From positions 84,185 to 148,184 of the forward strand of contig JAGHQL010000049.1 of NCBI GenBank assembly GCA_020080175.1: 64,000 bases of DNA, given 5' to 3'. The DNA comes from Glutinoglossum americanum. Taxonomy: Eukaryota; Ascomycota; Geoglossomycetes; Geoglossales; Geoglossaceae. The translations under genes and the position numbers were made by a program. A model generated the notes under the pieces. The model ran no database searches. It was given only the letters and a program-made list of their open reading frames with translations, and was not told where the DNA came from. Shown one piece after another: positions 46,614 through 59,443 of the stretch; position 1 is the stretch's first letter; every line of letters begins with the position of its first letter.

Positions 46614-48116
46614 ATGGACAACCTTCAGAAGGAAAATGAGCGTTTATCAAAGAAGAGCAACCTTTTCAAGAGTATCGATGACGTCCAAGCTACTATCGAT
46701 CTTCTCGCAAATGCAAGAGATAGCATAAGAGCTAGTATGTATAACCTGTATTGAATACTGAGTTTTAGCGTCGTCCTACGTTCTCTTGTGAGCTTAGCCA
46801 AATAGTGCATCTGATCCCCACCCTCGTTGCTCTGTGTTTGGGGTTATTTCTGCATCTCTATAGCTTTTGAGCAGCTTCTGACCGTCAGCGCAGACCCGAC
46901 CTCGGCCTCTATCACACTCGCGAAGCTCCAGAATCCCATTAAACAATCCTTCGACAAGGTAAACGATGATCTCAAGGATGTCCATTCCGGCCTCACGAAA
47001 TACCAAAAAGCTCTCGATAAAGTACGCAACCCCTCTTGGTGAAACTAGTACCTAATATCGGGTTGCTAATACCATAAACCTCCAGAAGTTCAAAGCCACG
47101 CCTTTCCCCACCACTGAGTACGACGCTCTTGCCTCGCATCCTTCGCTGATCAACCGTGCCATAGCTATGCATTTGCTTAGGGAAGGCCAATTCTCTGTCG
47201 CCTCAACCTTCCTAAGCGAGGTAGCGGCCGATCCTCCCCGGCAAATTCACACAGAGCGTCCCTCGGAACAGAAACTTGATATCAACTCCCTAGGTTCAGA
47301 ATCATTACAGCAGCAATTTTCTGAGATGTACCACATTCTACATCAACTTCGAACCGAGCGGAACCTCTTGCCAGCCATTGAGTGGGCGCGAAGCAAACAT
47401 GAAGCACTTGAGGCCCGGGGTAGCAATTTGGAATTTGAGCTGGGTAGATTACAATTCGTTTGGTTATTCATGGGTGGTGGTACACATGCCAACTCAGATG
47501 ACTTATTAAATGGACCACGGGGAGCCTTAGCCTATGCCCGGCGAGAGTTCAGTATTTTCCAGGACAAATACCTGCGCGAGATCCAGAATTTGACGGGAGC
47601 TCTAGCTTTCCTACCAAATCTACAAGGATCACCATACAACCGGATATTCTACAATAATTCAGCCTGGGAAGAAGTTGCAAATTCCTTCACCAGGGAATTT
47701 TGTTCACTACTCGGTCTCTCAGCAGACTCCCCACTCTACATCGCAGCAACGGCAGGCGCCATCGCCCTCCCTACATTGCTAAAACTGGCTAGCATCATGA
47801 AGGAGAAGAAAACTGAATGGACAACACAAGATGAGCTTCCAGTTCGTGTTCTCCTAACTATGGTTATGAAAAATGTTCTAACAACACCCTTTCACAGGTC
47901 GAAGTTCCTCTACCGCCGTCCTATCAATTTCACTCGATCTTTGTCTGTCCTGTTTCCAAAGAGCAGACTACAGAGCAGAATCCCCCAATGATGATTCCTT
48001 GCGGTCATGTAATTGCTCAAGAATCCCTAGAAAGACTGAGCAAAGGTAACAGATTCAAATGTCCATATTGCCCCCAGGAAAGCCACCCAAGAGACGCAAA
48101 GAAAGTATTTCTATAG
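46614..48116 (+). CDS. RMD5: GID/CTLH ubiquitin ligase subunit Rmd5/Gid2
   Basis: A RING-like catalytic subunit of the GID E3 complex, which in yeast degrades gluconeogenic enzymes. Exons are 46614-46734, 46864-47021, 47086-47841 and 47898-48116, giving 417 aa. A coiled N-terminus ([20 protein letters not shown]) is followed by the CTLH/CRA region ([70 protein letters not shown]). The C-terminal RING-like module appears after the last intron: [20 protein letters not shown], then [15 protein letters not shown] and FKCPYCP. As usual for Rmd5 it is degenerate, missing one of the canonical zinc ligands near the first Cys. It is followed by HRD3, another E3-ligase component, on the same strand. 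Confidence 0.93.
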
Positions 48117-48795
48117 CTCCTGAAAATGGAGGCAATATGTTTTCTCATATGGTGGCGAGGAGGGATTATTTTTAATGCAGCACGTATGAGTTACGGGACT
48201 TACCAATCTGCCAGTGGATGGCTGCAGGTGGCTTCTTGGATTGTGGAAATAATGCACGTCATGGTGTTTATGGGGCATGTTTCCTTCTAGCTTTAGGCGC
48301 TTGTGGATCCGAGCCCGGCAGAGTGTTTCGTAGTTGGACCTAAGGGTTCCTTTTGGCGTCATCATAGAAGGGGTAGGAGGGCATTTTCGTCGGATATTGG
48401 GTTTCTCTAGAGGACGCCTAGCCAAATTTAACAATTGGAACTTTACTGGCAGACGTTGGTGACACATCCATTCTAAAGTTTATAGTTACAGATATATGTC
48501 TATCCATTCTACGAAACTTTTGTGCAAATAGCCATCTCTTTTATTTCTTTCGGCTTTCCTAGCGGTTTCCTGTCGGGAAAATGACAGAGCCAGGATGTCC
48601 AATCGGAAAATACGAAAGCGAGTATGATGCACTACGTAGTATTTAGCGAAAATAACACTTCACCGTTTCACTCTCGACAAACTAGGACTGTCGCTATGAA
48701 ATTACTAGCGCTTTGTAAACAGACAACAGAAGCTCCATGTTGAGTCCATTTGACGTTATTGGAGCTAAGGGTTGCCATTCACCCCAATATCGCTC
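48117..48795. other. Intergenic RMD5 to HRD3
   Basis: About 0.68 kb. A minus-strand frame at 48111-48467 has no domain. No other element recognised. Confidence 0.5.
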
Positions 48796-51536
48796 ATGAG
48801 GCAATTAATTATGCGGCTGTTGCCGCTACTATGTAGGCGGCCTCCCAAACCTGATATCTCCTCTTGGGCACATGAATCGCTGACCGTGACATCTCGTGTA
48901 GTATTACTATGTTCAATCTCTATGGTTGTGTCAGCGCAGCAGCGAGATGTCGATGAGCTTGTCGCACGGACAACAGGAGAAAATGGCGAAGAGGGGCCGT
49001 TATCGACGAGCCCTTCAGCATCAATAGGCACAGGACCGCAGAGCCACAGCGAGGATGATAAAGGTCTGCATGTTAAAGAATTTTGATTATGTTTGGGCTA
49101 AATGGCATCTAGGGCGACTCGTTTTCCAGGAGGCTCTCGCTATTCTGCGAGGTCTTGAATTTTCACGACGAAAACGCACCACCCGGTTCGACCGATCATC
49201 TGGCTTTCTCGGCACAGCCATATATTACGCAAGAGAGCTATTCTTTCTACTCTTCATGAACGGCCCGCCTCATGACCAGACTCTCGGCACAGCGAAGGAA
49301 CAGTTGAGGCTAAGCCAACCACACCTGAAAGCAGTGAGATTGCTGGAAGGGGCAGCGAAAGACAACAACTCCGACGCAATATATCTGCTTGGTGAAATGA
49401 ATTTTTATGGAAGTTTTTCACACCCCAAGAACTATTCAGAGGCCTTCCGAAGATATCATGATCTGGCTGACCTCACGGGCAATAGCACGGCTCAATATAT
49501 GATAGGCTTCATGTATGCCACAGGGGTTGGGGGAGCAGTGGAGCGAGATCAGGCAAAGGCGCTGTTATATCATACCTTTGCGGCACTTGGAGGGGACACT
49601 AGGTCAGAGATGACGGTAGCATTCCGACATCACTCAGGCATTGCAACACCCCGGAATTGCGATGAGGCAGCTTACTATTACAAGCGGGTTGCGGACAAAG
49701 CGATTCAGTATTGGAGGGCGGGGCCACCTGGCGGCCGGGCGACTTCCAAACACGGGTATAGGCTTGCGGAGGATGCAGGCGGCGTCTATGGAGAAGGGGC
49801 AAGTGCCAGCAGTTCGGGTGTAAATGCGAATAAAGGAGGGCCGACGTCAGATAGCCATGCCGCATTTGACGATGTACTCGAGTATCTGGATCTGATGTCA
49901 AGAAAGGGCGATCTTAAGGCGACGTTAAGCCTAGGGAAATTATATTATGATGGATCCAGAGTTTTGAACCGGAACTTGAAAAAAGCTCGGAATTACTTCA
50001 TGGCTGTGGCGAAACAATATTGGGCAAGGGATGGCAAGGTCATTGCGGGTGATCAAGGGATCGAGAAGCTCGCGGGAAAGGCTGCAGGCTATCTAGGTAG
50101 AATTTACTTGCGAGGTGATGGCGTCGAACAGAGCTTCGAACGGGCCTTGACTTGGTTCAAGCGGGGAATTGCGAGCGGCGATTCCCTATCGCAGAATGAT
50201 ATGGGGCTCATGTATCTCCATGGCTACGGAGTACCGAAGGACGCTATGAAGGCTGCTGCATATTTCAGGGCTGCTGCAGACCAGGATTTTGCCCCGGCAC
50301 AAGTCAATTTAGGTGCGCTCTTCCTTGATCAAGGCGATGTTACCGTTGCAATCAGGTACTTTGAGTTAGCAGCTCAACACAGCACTATCGAAGCATATTA
50401 CTATCTTGCGGAGATCAGCGATCTAGGGCTTGGTGGCAGAGACAGATCATGCGGAATTGCTACGGCGTACTACAAGATTGTCGCTGAAAAAATCGAGGCC
50501 TCCTACTCCCCCTTCGAAACTGCAAATCAAGCCTATGAGGAGGGCGACCCGGACACCGCATTGATTGGATACATGATGGCCGCAGAACAAGGTTATGAGG
50601 CGGGGCAGGCAAATGTGGCCTACCTACTAGACGAGCAAAAGTCTCGTCTCCCGCTAGGCTTACTTGGGGGCATTGTACCTTTTAGCCAACCCCGTACCCC
50701 CTTTCTTCGAAACCCAGAGTTAGCCTTGCTCTACTGGGGCCGCTCGGCAAAGCAACTAAATACCGACTCTATGGTCAAGATGGGCGACTATTATCTGAGG
50801 GGTATTGGCACGGAAGCGGACCCGGAGAAAGCTGCTTCATGCTACCAGGCAGCATCTGAGTACCAGCAGAGTGCGCAGGCTCTGTGGAATTTGGGTTGGA
50901 TGCACGAAAATGGTATCGGTGTTGAGCAGGACTTTCATCTGGCTAAGAGGTTTTACGATCTAGCGTATGAGACGAATCAAGAGGCTTACTTGCCAGTAAC
51001 TTTGGGCTTGTTGAAATTAAGGATGCGAAGCTTCTGGAATACTATTACAAATGGGAGGGTCAACTCGATCCGATCTGAGCCTGGTATGTGAGGTACTAAA
51101 GCTCTCTCGAAGTCTAAGTAACTGACAACGCATAGAACCTAAGAAAGACCGGTCTTTTAGCGAATGGATTAACAATTTCTTTGATTCCGACCACCCTTAC
51201 TTCCATGATGGCGACGACTCCGCAGACACTCATGCGTATGATCCAATGCCAGGAGGTGATGATTATTTCGATGACATCGAGGACGGCATAATCGAAAGTC
51301 TGGTCATCGTCTTCCTAGCCGTAGGCCTAGTATTCTTGTTGTATTACCGACAGCAGAGACAGTTAGTCCACGCAAGGGCCGTACAGAACCAGCAGGCGAA
51401 TGGCGTCAACGCAGCTAGACTTGCGGATCAACCAGGTCAGGAGGCCGCACCGCCAGATAGGAGAGACAGAGGGTTTTTTCCAAACCCAGGCGAACCCGAG
51501 TTCCAGCAGTGGATCGCTGGTGGTATTGCGCACTGA
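48796..51536 (+). CDS. HRD3: ERAD ubiquitin-ligase partner Hrd3/SEL1L
   Basis: An ER membrane protein that binds misfolded glycoproteins on its lumenal side and regulates the Hrd1 E3. Exons are 48796-48832, 48902-49063, 49113-51083 and 51136-51536, giving 856 aa. Splicing of intron 1 creates a clean signal peptide (LLPLLLLLCSISMVVSAQ). The lumenal part contains many Sel1-like repeats (for example AIYLLGEMNFYGSFSHPKN, AQYMIGFMYATGVGGAVERD, SQNDMGLMYLHGYGVPKDAM, ALWNLGWMHENGIGVEQDF). The last exon has an acidic stretch, then one membrane helix (IIESLVIVFLAVGLVFLLYY) and a short Gln/Pro-rich cytosolic tail, the expected topology. An alternative ATG at 48811 is also possible. Length and repeat count fit fungal Hrd3. 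Confidence 0.94.
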
Positions 51537-51691
51537 AATCTGGGCTCTGTGATTTTAGCACTTTTGTGTGTATATATTTAGATGGTCTCGCCGGAATCTG
51601 GGGGAATTCTAGGCATATGTGTCACGTGAACACGCGTAGGGTGGCGTGGATACACTACAATATGTGACGGCTTAGGTTGCCCAGTGACCCC

Positions 51692-52619
51692 ATGGATAAA
51701 AAAGATTCACGCCATCCAGGCGACCTCTCTTCTCATGCAGCAAAGCGTAGACGCGTTGAAGCTGCTTCCCAAATTCTTTCTAAACCCTTCCGCTCGCCTT
51801 TCAAATCCGCCGCTAAGCCAGACAGGGACCACGAATGCAGTGCACCAGTTGACTTCGCAGGCTCCCTAGTAGGCTCAGTTGAAAAGCAGCAGACCAGATC
51901 CCTCGCCAACAGGCGCATCCAGCCCGTCCCTTCGATAGCACAGATGCCTAAGCTCCGCGGCCGGATCCGTGCCGACCTCTCTAAGGAGCCGGCGCTTTAT
52001 CCCATTTTAAAGGAGGAACGACAGCTCGAACAAGAACTAAAAGAGCTAAAGTCGGAATTAGATACAATAGAACAAGCGAGAAAGATTGAGACTAAAGAAG
52101 AAGATGAAGAATTGGTGAGCTTAATTGCAAAGTGGAAGGGAGCTGCGAGGGCGGCTGCGGAGGAGGTGTTTGGGAAGGTTAGTGACAGAGTAAACAGGTA
52201 TCAGTTCTGCTGGCAGCGTTAAAGATGGCTAGCAAGACAGCTGACCGATTGTTTAGAATGGGAGGACCCGCAGCTTGGAAGGAGATGCAAAAGAACAAGG
52301 ATGGATGGAATGATGGAGGATTTGGCGAGGCTAGGAGAATCAAGGATGGCGGCGATGACGATGGTGGCGATGGGAGAGAAGCCAGATGCTACGAGTATGA
52401 TGTTGATTCTGAGAGATTAAGGGACGAAGAGCCGTCAGATGAGGATGTAAGCACAACCAGCTCTAAATCAACACCGCGACAGGTACATCAAGGACTCTTG
52501 AAATACTGGACTAAAAACACAGTGTACAGGGATTTACCATGGGTATGATGCTTCGCTCGCTCAACATAGAACTAGACACCATCGGCTATGATAAACATGC
52601 ACAGCGTTGGGCGGATTGA
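51692..52619 (+). CDS. Swi5-dependent recombination factor Sfr1/Mei5-type
   Basis: A partner of Swi5 that stimulates Rad51/Dmc1 strand exchange. Exons are 51692-52177, 52225-52482 and 52530-52619, giving 277 aa. The N-terminus is basic and disordered, with AAKRRRVEAASQILSKPFRS typical of fungal members. A coiled coil (PALYPILKEERQLEQELKEL) and an RMGGPAAWKEMQ segment mark the conserved core. The last intron joins to GFTMGMMLRSLNIELDTIGY and the tail KHAQRWAD, which are the family's C-terminal signature. Without these two 47-nt introns the frame breaks early, so a simple ORF caller would split the gene. The match to Dds20/Mei5/Sfr1 proteins is by motif recognition. Confidence 0.88.
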
Positions 52620-52965
52620 TGAATCTGGCCATCTGTACACAACACTTACATAAAATTGCTAAAATGAAGCATCGCTAACAGCCCGATTCAATCTATTTGC
52701 GATAAGACATTCTAGAAATATTATTTCGCGAATGCAAGAAAACCAATATTGGCTCTGAATCCTCTATATTTGAATTTCCGATTGTGAAAATAGAAAAATA
52801 AGGGTCCCCCAAGACCGCATGTTCACATGCCGAGGCCACCCCATACTCCCATCGCAGAGCCTCACGACAATAACATTCTGGGGGAACAACATGAACATGA
52901 CAACGTCTAGAGAAAATAGTGAATACATAATCTACACCTAACCCTCAAAGGCCAGATCTGGCATC
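52620..52965. other. Intergenic Sfr1-type to ABC transporter
   Basis: 346 bp, no element recognised. Confidence 0.5.
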
Positions 52966-55577
52966 ATGGCGGCACAGTCAACCCTTCGCCATTCGGAGGA
53001 CCCCATATTGGTTTTTTACAACCACTACGCGGCCCTCCTCCGTTCACAGCTTAAGCGCACGTCCCGGGCTACGAAGCTCCTGGCTACTCTGGCTCTGGTG
53101 ATATCCATAGTTGCCGGCGGGCTCGGTGGCGCGAAATGGTGGCAGAAACGCCGAGAAGAAAGGGAGCGGGGGAAGCGTTTGGTTAGACGAAACTCAGGTT
53201 TACGGGGCAAAGATGGATCTCGGGTGGTGTATGTCCCATATCGGTCGTCTACTTCTAAAGTAACGATCCATCCAACGAAGCCAACGACTTTTGATGCACA
53301 TAGACGGCTCTTTCTCAACCCACCCCGCGCGGCAGGTTTGACCGATGGCCAGATGACGCCTCAAATTCCACCTCCCCAAACCAAGCCTGGGCTCAATCTC
53401 GCCTTTTTGCATCAGTTCCTGAGCTTGCTCAGCATTATGATACCAAGGTGGAGTAGCAAAGAAGCTGGTTTACTCCTCAGCCACACGGCTTTCCTGATTC
53501 TGCGGACCTATCTCTCCTTGGTAGTTGCGAGGTTGGATGGAGAAATAGTTCGCGACCTCGTCGCCGGGGATGGTAAAGCATTCATATGGGGCATAGTGAA
53601 GTGGTGTGGTTTGGGGAGTTTCGCGAGCTATACCAACGCTATGATCAAATTCCTGCAGTCCAAAGTATCTATCGCCTTCCGGACACGACTCACCCGTTAC
53701 ATCCATGACCTATATCTCCATGACAACCTCAGCTACTACAAATTGACAAACCTTGATGGCGGTATCGGGCAAGGCGCAGACCAGTTTATCACACAAGATT
53801 TAACTTTGTTCTGCGCATCCGCGGCTTCGCTCTACTCGTCACTCGGGAAACCGTTTGTTGACCTCTGTGTTTTCAGTTACCAGCTCTTTAGATCTCTCGG
53901 GCCATTGGCTTTAACTGGTCTCATGAGTAATTACTTCTTAACTGCAACGTTCTTACGAAGACTTTCGCCGCCTTTTGGAAGGCTGAAGGCGATAGAAGGC
54001 CGACGTGAGGGAGACTTTCGAGGATTACACTCTCGGCTCATTGCTAACGCCGAGGAGGTGGCATTCTATGGGGGCTCAGATATGGAGAGAATATTTCTGG
54101 ACAAAGGCTTTAAGGAGTTAAAGGGGTTGATGGAGGGTATCTACAGCTTGAAGATCCGTTATAACATGCTGGAGGATTTCATACTCAAGTACAGTTGGAG
54201 CGCGTTTGGGTACCTCCTCACCTCGCTACCAGTCTTTCTTCCCGCCTGGGGCGGCATTGGGGGAGCGCTTGAACTTACGGATGTCGTAGAGAGGGCGGGA
54301 AGGGAAAGGGGCAGAATGAAGGAATTCATCACTAACAAAAGACTTATGTTATCCCTCGCTGACGCTGGTGGCCGCATGATGTACTCGATCAAAGACCTCT
54401 CTGAACTAGCCGGCTACGCCTCCAGAGTTTATACCCTAATATCCACTCTTCACCGAGTTCACGCGAATGCTTACTACCCCTCTCGCGACACTCACCCAGA
54501 ACTATACTCCCTCTCCGACGTGCAAGGGACAATCCATAAAGGGTTCGACGGCGTACGGCTGGAGAACGTGCCTATCGTTGCACCTTCACTATATCCCCGA
54601 GGCGGCGATGAGTTAATAGAGTCTCTTTCCGTCATCGTGCACTCTGGCGAACACCTCTTGATCTCCGGCCCCAACGGTGTCGGCAAGAGTACTGTTGCTC
54701 GTGTTGTTGCTGGTCTATGGCCCGTTTATCGTGGGCTAGTCAGCCGACCGAGAAGCATTGGTACATATGGCATCATGTTCTTGCCACAAAGACCGTACCT
54801 GAGTATAGGGACATTGCGCGATCAGGTCATCTATCCCCACAGCGAGATGGACATGCGAGATAGTGGACGGAGGGATCATGAGCTGAGCCGTGTGCTAGAA
54901 GAAGTAAAGCTAGGATATCTACCGGATAGGGAAGGAGGCTGGGATTGCCGGAAGGAGTGGAAGGATGTGCTCAGCGGAGGGGAAAAGCAGAGAATGGCTC
55001 TAGCAAGGTTGATGTATCACGTCAGTTTACTCAGAGAGCTCCCAAGGCATGAATATATGCTGACCTGCTATCAAGGAACCGAGATATGCTTTCATCGACG
55101 AGGGCACTTCTGCTGTCTCAAGTGATGTCGAAGGCCTCCTCTATGAGAAGGCCAAGGAAAAGGGTATAAGTGAGTGAACGCGCTCGAGATTTATACCGCT
55201 GCGTTGTTCCTATAGCTTACTCCCTTTACATAGCTCTCATAACCATCTCCACTCGAGTATCGCTCAAGAGATATCACACCTTTAATCTGTCTCTAGGCCT
55301 TGGTCCCGATGGAGCAGACTGGGACTTTGAGCGTATCGGCACCGAAAAGGAGAAAACAAACGTCGAACGCGAACTCAAAGAGCTCCAGGGAGAGTTGCTA
55401 AAGGTCGAGGGTTGGAAGGCTCGGAGAGGGGAAATTGAGAACGAGCTAAGGAATGTGTGGGTCGACGGCGGCGAAGTATTGGAACCTCCAGCGTATCAGG
55501 AGACCAGACAAAGAGAAATCACACTTGGAGACGGACATGAGCTTAGAACACAGAAGCAGGACCCAATGGCACCATAG
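52966..55577 (+). CDS. Peroxisomal ABC half-transporter (ABCD family, PXA-like)
   Basis: It imports long-chain acyl-CoA into peroxisomes for beta-oxidation, as a dimer. Exons are 52966-55020, 55076-55169 and 55234-55577, giving 830 aa. The membrane domain carries the ABCD family's EAA-like loop (NAEEVAFYGGSDMER) and helices around LLLSHTAFLILRTYLSLVVA and YSWSAFGYLLTSLPVFLPAW. The nucleotide-binding domain has Walker A GPNGVGKS, a Q-loop (LPQRPYLS), the signature LSGGEKQRMALARLMY and Walker B RYAFIDEGTSAVSS after the first intron. A C-terminal coiled coil (TEKEKTNVERELKELQGELL) follows. The Walker B end reads DEGTSA where Pxa1 and Pxa2 of yeast have DECTxA, normal in filamentous fungi as far as I recall. 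Either Pxa1 or Pxa2 orthology fits; I do not choose. Confidence 0.93.
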
Positions 55578-56173
55578 GCCGAGCCTAAACTCCATTTGCG
55601 GCGTTTACCTAATGCTTGACGGTCTCATGAAATGAATCGTTGTATGATGTTATAAATATTATATTTGACATTAGGGGGGGAAAGCCATGTCTGTTCTAAC
55701 ATTAGGGTATTATGTGAGAATAATGATATGATATTTCTGACAGGAAGAGACTATTTCATTTTTGAGAGATATTTAGATCAAAGAGGGTTCAAGAAACTAA
55801 AATATTGAGTCCAGGCTTAAAACATAAAAAGTTAATCGATTTTGAAGTTCTCCACAATGGATTCAAACTTCCTTGCATTTCGGCAAACAATAATTGTTAC
55901 CGACACAGTGAAATTAATTTTTAGAGAATTTACTAAACATCTAACTCGAAGTAAAACTTTTCACTAACTTTTCACTTCAGTCGAATAAAGTACTTGAGCC
56001 AATCAGCTAATCTCCTTTAGCGAGCAGTGCTTACTGTCACTTCCTAGATACTCACACGACTTTCCCACTTTTTTTCTTTGTTCTAGCCTCCTTTCTCCTC
56101 ATACCCTCAAACAGTATCTACGACCAGACTTCTGGCCATAAGGTATGCCAGCACATACAAATCTATATATAAA
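55578..56173. other. Intergenic ABC transporter to Clr2-like gene
   Basis: About 0.6 kb. It holds AT-rich stretches and a poly-G run at 55672-55679 but no supported gene. Confidence 0.5.
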
Positions 56174-58589
56174 ATGACTACTGTTACAGCCTTGCAAATT
56201 GGAAACTTTAGCGATGGCGATTCTTCAAAACGTCCAACGGTTGAAGGATATAGTTTGAGCAGCTCCAATGTGTATGAGTATAAAATCGGTGCCTTGTGGG
56301 CAAAGGCGAGGGCAGAACAAGGCGATACTGCGAGTAGGTAATTATCTTTCCACTTCGTTTTACACATTGCACTTGCACTTTTCATGTTGATAAGAGTTTT
56401 ACCTTATGTCTTCGTTCAGCTTGCTATTTAATATTACTACCTGCACCGTAGAAACTATGCATCTTTTGTTCAATTCATACGCTTACCAACAGTATTTCAG
56501 AAGTCTTGTACTTTTGGTTACTTTGTTCACTTCGGTATGTTCTTATTGGTATCTCGTTCTCTGTTCTGTGGGCTTTGTATCATTCGCCTTTGCTGATGAC
56601 TACAGTTAACACCAATCGAAAATATATACTAGACAGCCTCCCAAAAGGCTATAAGGTGTATGAAAAACCACGCGGCAACAACCCCGCTCACGTAAGTTTT
56701 CCGATAACTGGGTGTTCTGTACCCTTAGACCTCAACCGCGCTAATGTTGTACAGATAGATCGATATCTCTTCGGTCATCCCAGAGGCAGCGCATTTGACT
56801 CCCCGAATAAATTCTTTCCACATTTTTTATGGCTCATGAGCCACAACGCTAGCGGCGAGGCACCAGAGGGCTGCAAGTGCATTTATTGCGATAGGACATC
56901 AAGAACTGTGAAAGGTGGGCAATAACACCGGCCGCGGCTCTGGACTTCCACGTGACATCCCACACTAATCGAGAGACAGCCCCTAAACCTAGAGAGCGGG
57001 CACCTGTAATCAAAGCATCAGAAGGCAACGCGCACATCTGGCAGATCTTCCTGAAGAAACTCAAGAAAGAAGGCAGCGTCGACCAGGATATAACGGATCC
57101 GGAGAATATGGAACTTGCTGTATCACAACAAACGCTCGACGAAGCATACACGGACATATGCAATTCACCATCTTACCGACACCGCGTCGGAGAGCTTGTG
57201 CTATTCTACGACGTTAGTCCAGACGCCCGAGTTCCCGTCGCACTAGATTCCATCACCCAGAAACCAACTTTTCTCCTGGTGTGGAAAGCTGGCGTCATAA
57301 GCCTGCAGAATGACGAAGATCAAGAGCCTCTTGTCGAAGAGGATCTTTTCTTCGAGAAAGAAAAGCGTTGGGCCATCACTTACTCTGGGTTTAAAGTCGA
57401 ATTCTATCCGGACCCGCGTGCATCTGAACCTAAGGAATGGGGCAAGCACATGACATATGTGCCACTTCATCAGATTAGGCCCTTTAACTATTGGGAAGAG
57501 GTCCTAGCCGGTATTCCGAAGGAAAATTGGCATCCAACGATCAACCATGCTATGGCAGTCTTATCTAGCATCGCTGTTGTGGATTGCTTCCACATCAAAG
57601 GCGTCTGGCCTAACGCTGCTACGTCCTGCCGATCCGTATGGATTGGAGCAGAGCTAATCTGTGTCGGTGACGCCCTACGCCTCAAGCCGAGGAAGCACCA
57701 TGACCAGCAGATTACCGATGTCCTTGTGGTTGATTCGATGACAGCCATTGGCGAAAACTACGGACGCGCCAACTTCTCCTACAGGCTACATCTGGCCGGC
57801 AGAGCTTTCACTACCAATGCGGATCACAAGAGCGAAGATTTCAACCGGACAGTGGTTACCGAACAGACTCTTTACGCTAGCCTTCCTTCTTCGATGTTGG
57901 GGCGAGTCTGGTATTACCTCCATGATTCCGGGACCGAGTTTGTAGTATCTGCGGATTGTGTGGTCGGTCGTTTGCATGGAGACGCCGCTATGGCAGGATG
58001 GTTTGATAGACCGGGAAATTTTGATGTTGGTCTCTCTGGCCTTCTTGAGGGTAGAGAGTACTCGAGAGCGTGCTACGGCCGCCCTGGACAACAATACTGG
58101 TATTGGGCAGAAACACGTGCCCAGCAACTAAGGATCATGGAGATCAACGGCGTGAACCTTAGCAAGGGGGAGGAGGGCCTGGACCCAGAAGCGCTGCGCG
58201 AGTACATGAGAGTACTCAACAGCCATGGCACCGACAGTGGTGGCTCAGATGGGGATTCCGTGGATTCCACGTCGGATCGCCGGGAACGGCTACATGGTGC
58301 ATCGGATGGTGCCTCGGCGAGGGCAATTCTGGGTGGTCGTTCTCTAGGAGGGTTCGCGCTCAAACAGAGTACTGAAGGTACGCAGCGGATGAGGAGTGGA
58401 GACGAACAAGATGGGAACAACGACGGGGAAGCAGACGAAATAATTCGTGACGTCGTTGAGGGCAAGGGACTTCCCGGTGGTGAAGAAAAAGGACCAGAGG
58501 AAGGAATAGAGGGTGAGGCGGAGGCTGGATCTGAGGAGGACGAACTGGCTACGCCGAACGTGAAGCGTTTGAAAATCGACCATCGATGA
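56174..58589 (+). CDS. Clr2-like transcription-silencing protein
   Basis: Likely a chromatin-silencing factor; Clr2 is part of SHREC in fission yeast. Exons are 56174-56333, 56606-56691, 56755-56914 and 56980-58589, giving 671 aa. The N-terminal Clr2 domain (PF16761 type) contains LDSLPKGYKVYEKPRG, then DRYLFGHPRGSAFDSPNKFF, PHFLWLMSH and a CKCIYC cysteine pair that ends the domain. The C-terminal Clr2 region includes GELVLFYDV, WKAGVISLQND, HPTINHAMAVLSSIAVVDC, FHIKGVWPN, WIGAELICVGDALRL and later LPSSMLGRVWYYLHD. The tail is acidic. The first intron is long (272 nt) and its donor choice (GTAGGT) is the weakest point: another short exon may lie inside it. The residues 50-60 may therefore be wrong. 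Confidence 0.82.
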
Positions 58590-59443
58590 GGGATGAAAAT
58601 GGGTGGAATTATGGCCGGGCAAACCTGCATTAAAATACCCTCTTCTCTCTTCATGTTTAATCTGGTGAATTACTGCATCAGCATGTTGATGGCTCGGCGT
58701 GTCGGAGTTGCTCTAAGAGATCAAATACCATACAGGATAATCGAAATAATTCGTTCTTGCTCGGAGGATGCTTAACTATAGTTGGCGGCTGACTAAGATG
58801 GCCCTTCCGATCATTGGTTTGCCAAGCTCTGGATCTGACCTTGGCATCCATATGCTTGTGCATTTAGATATGCACACCCTCGTCATAAAAACTGACGCCC
58901 ATTTTAGCTCCCCCGCCCCTAACGTCACATCGTCCAATCCTGAATAAAACTGTGAAAACTTGAAAAGCCAAATTTTTTCGGCGGATCTATCCGTGGGACC
59001 ATTGATCGTCTCCGTATGTTCTGAGTGCTGCGCACAGCGCTGTCTGGTATGCGTAGGTATGCACAATATAGACCTCGACCCGCTTAGCGCTGACGCGAAT
59101 TGCTCCTCTGAGGGGCAACAGACACAACAGGATCGCTGCGGCAGCCTCCTAATAATATTGCCATTGCTGCCGTTTAACTGAACACTGGACTAACCAAAGC
59201 TCTCATCTCTCTACCCGATATTCGACTAGCTAAATGTGCGTGAGATCCCTCTGTATGTACATATACATGTACATGGCCAAGAGTATTGACACCAATACTG
59301 TTTCTAGGGAAAGTACAGGAAAGGCCCACTAGAACGTACTCTATTTCAATACCCTCTCGATACAGCTCGTCTCTGGCGGAGTTACACTATCATCCTCCCC
59401 TTTTACCTTAACATTAGTTCGTCGGCTTTACTGGCTGTAATCT
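58590..59443. other. Intergenic Clr2-like to glucosyltransferase gene
   Basis: About 0.85 kb, no gene recognised. The first part is 3' flank of Clr2; the second holds a short ACATATACATGTACATG word at about 59257-59273 and the glucosyltransferase promoter. Confidence 0.5.

Noticed and set aside
52178-52548. Two separate small genes in the Sfr1 region
   Set aside because: Two 47-base introns join the frames and produce the expected family C-terminus, so it is one gene.
55021-55125. Early stop of the ABC transporter as a truncated protein
   Set aside because: A normal 55-base intron removes the stop and restores Walker B in frame, so the gene is intact.
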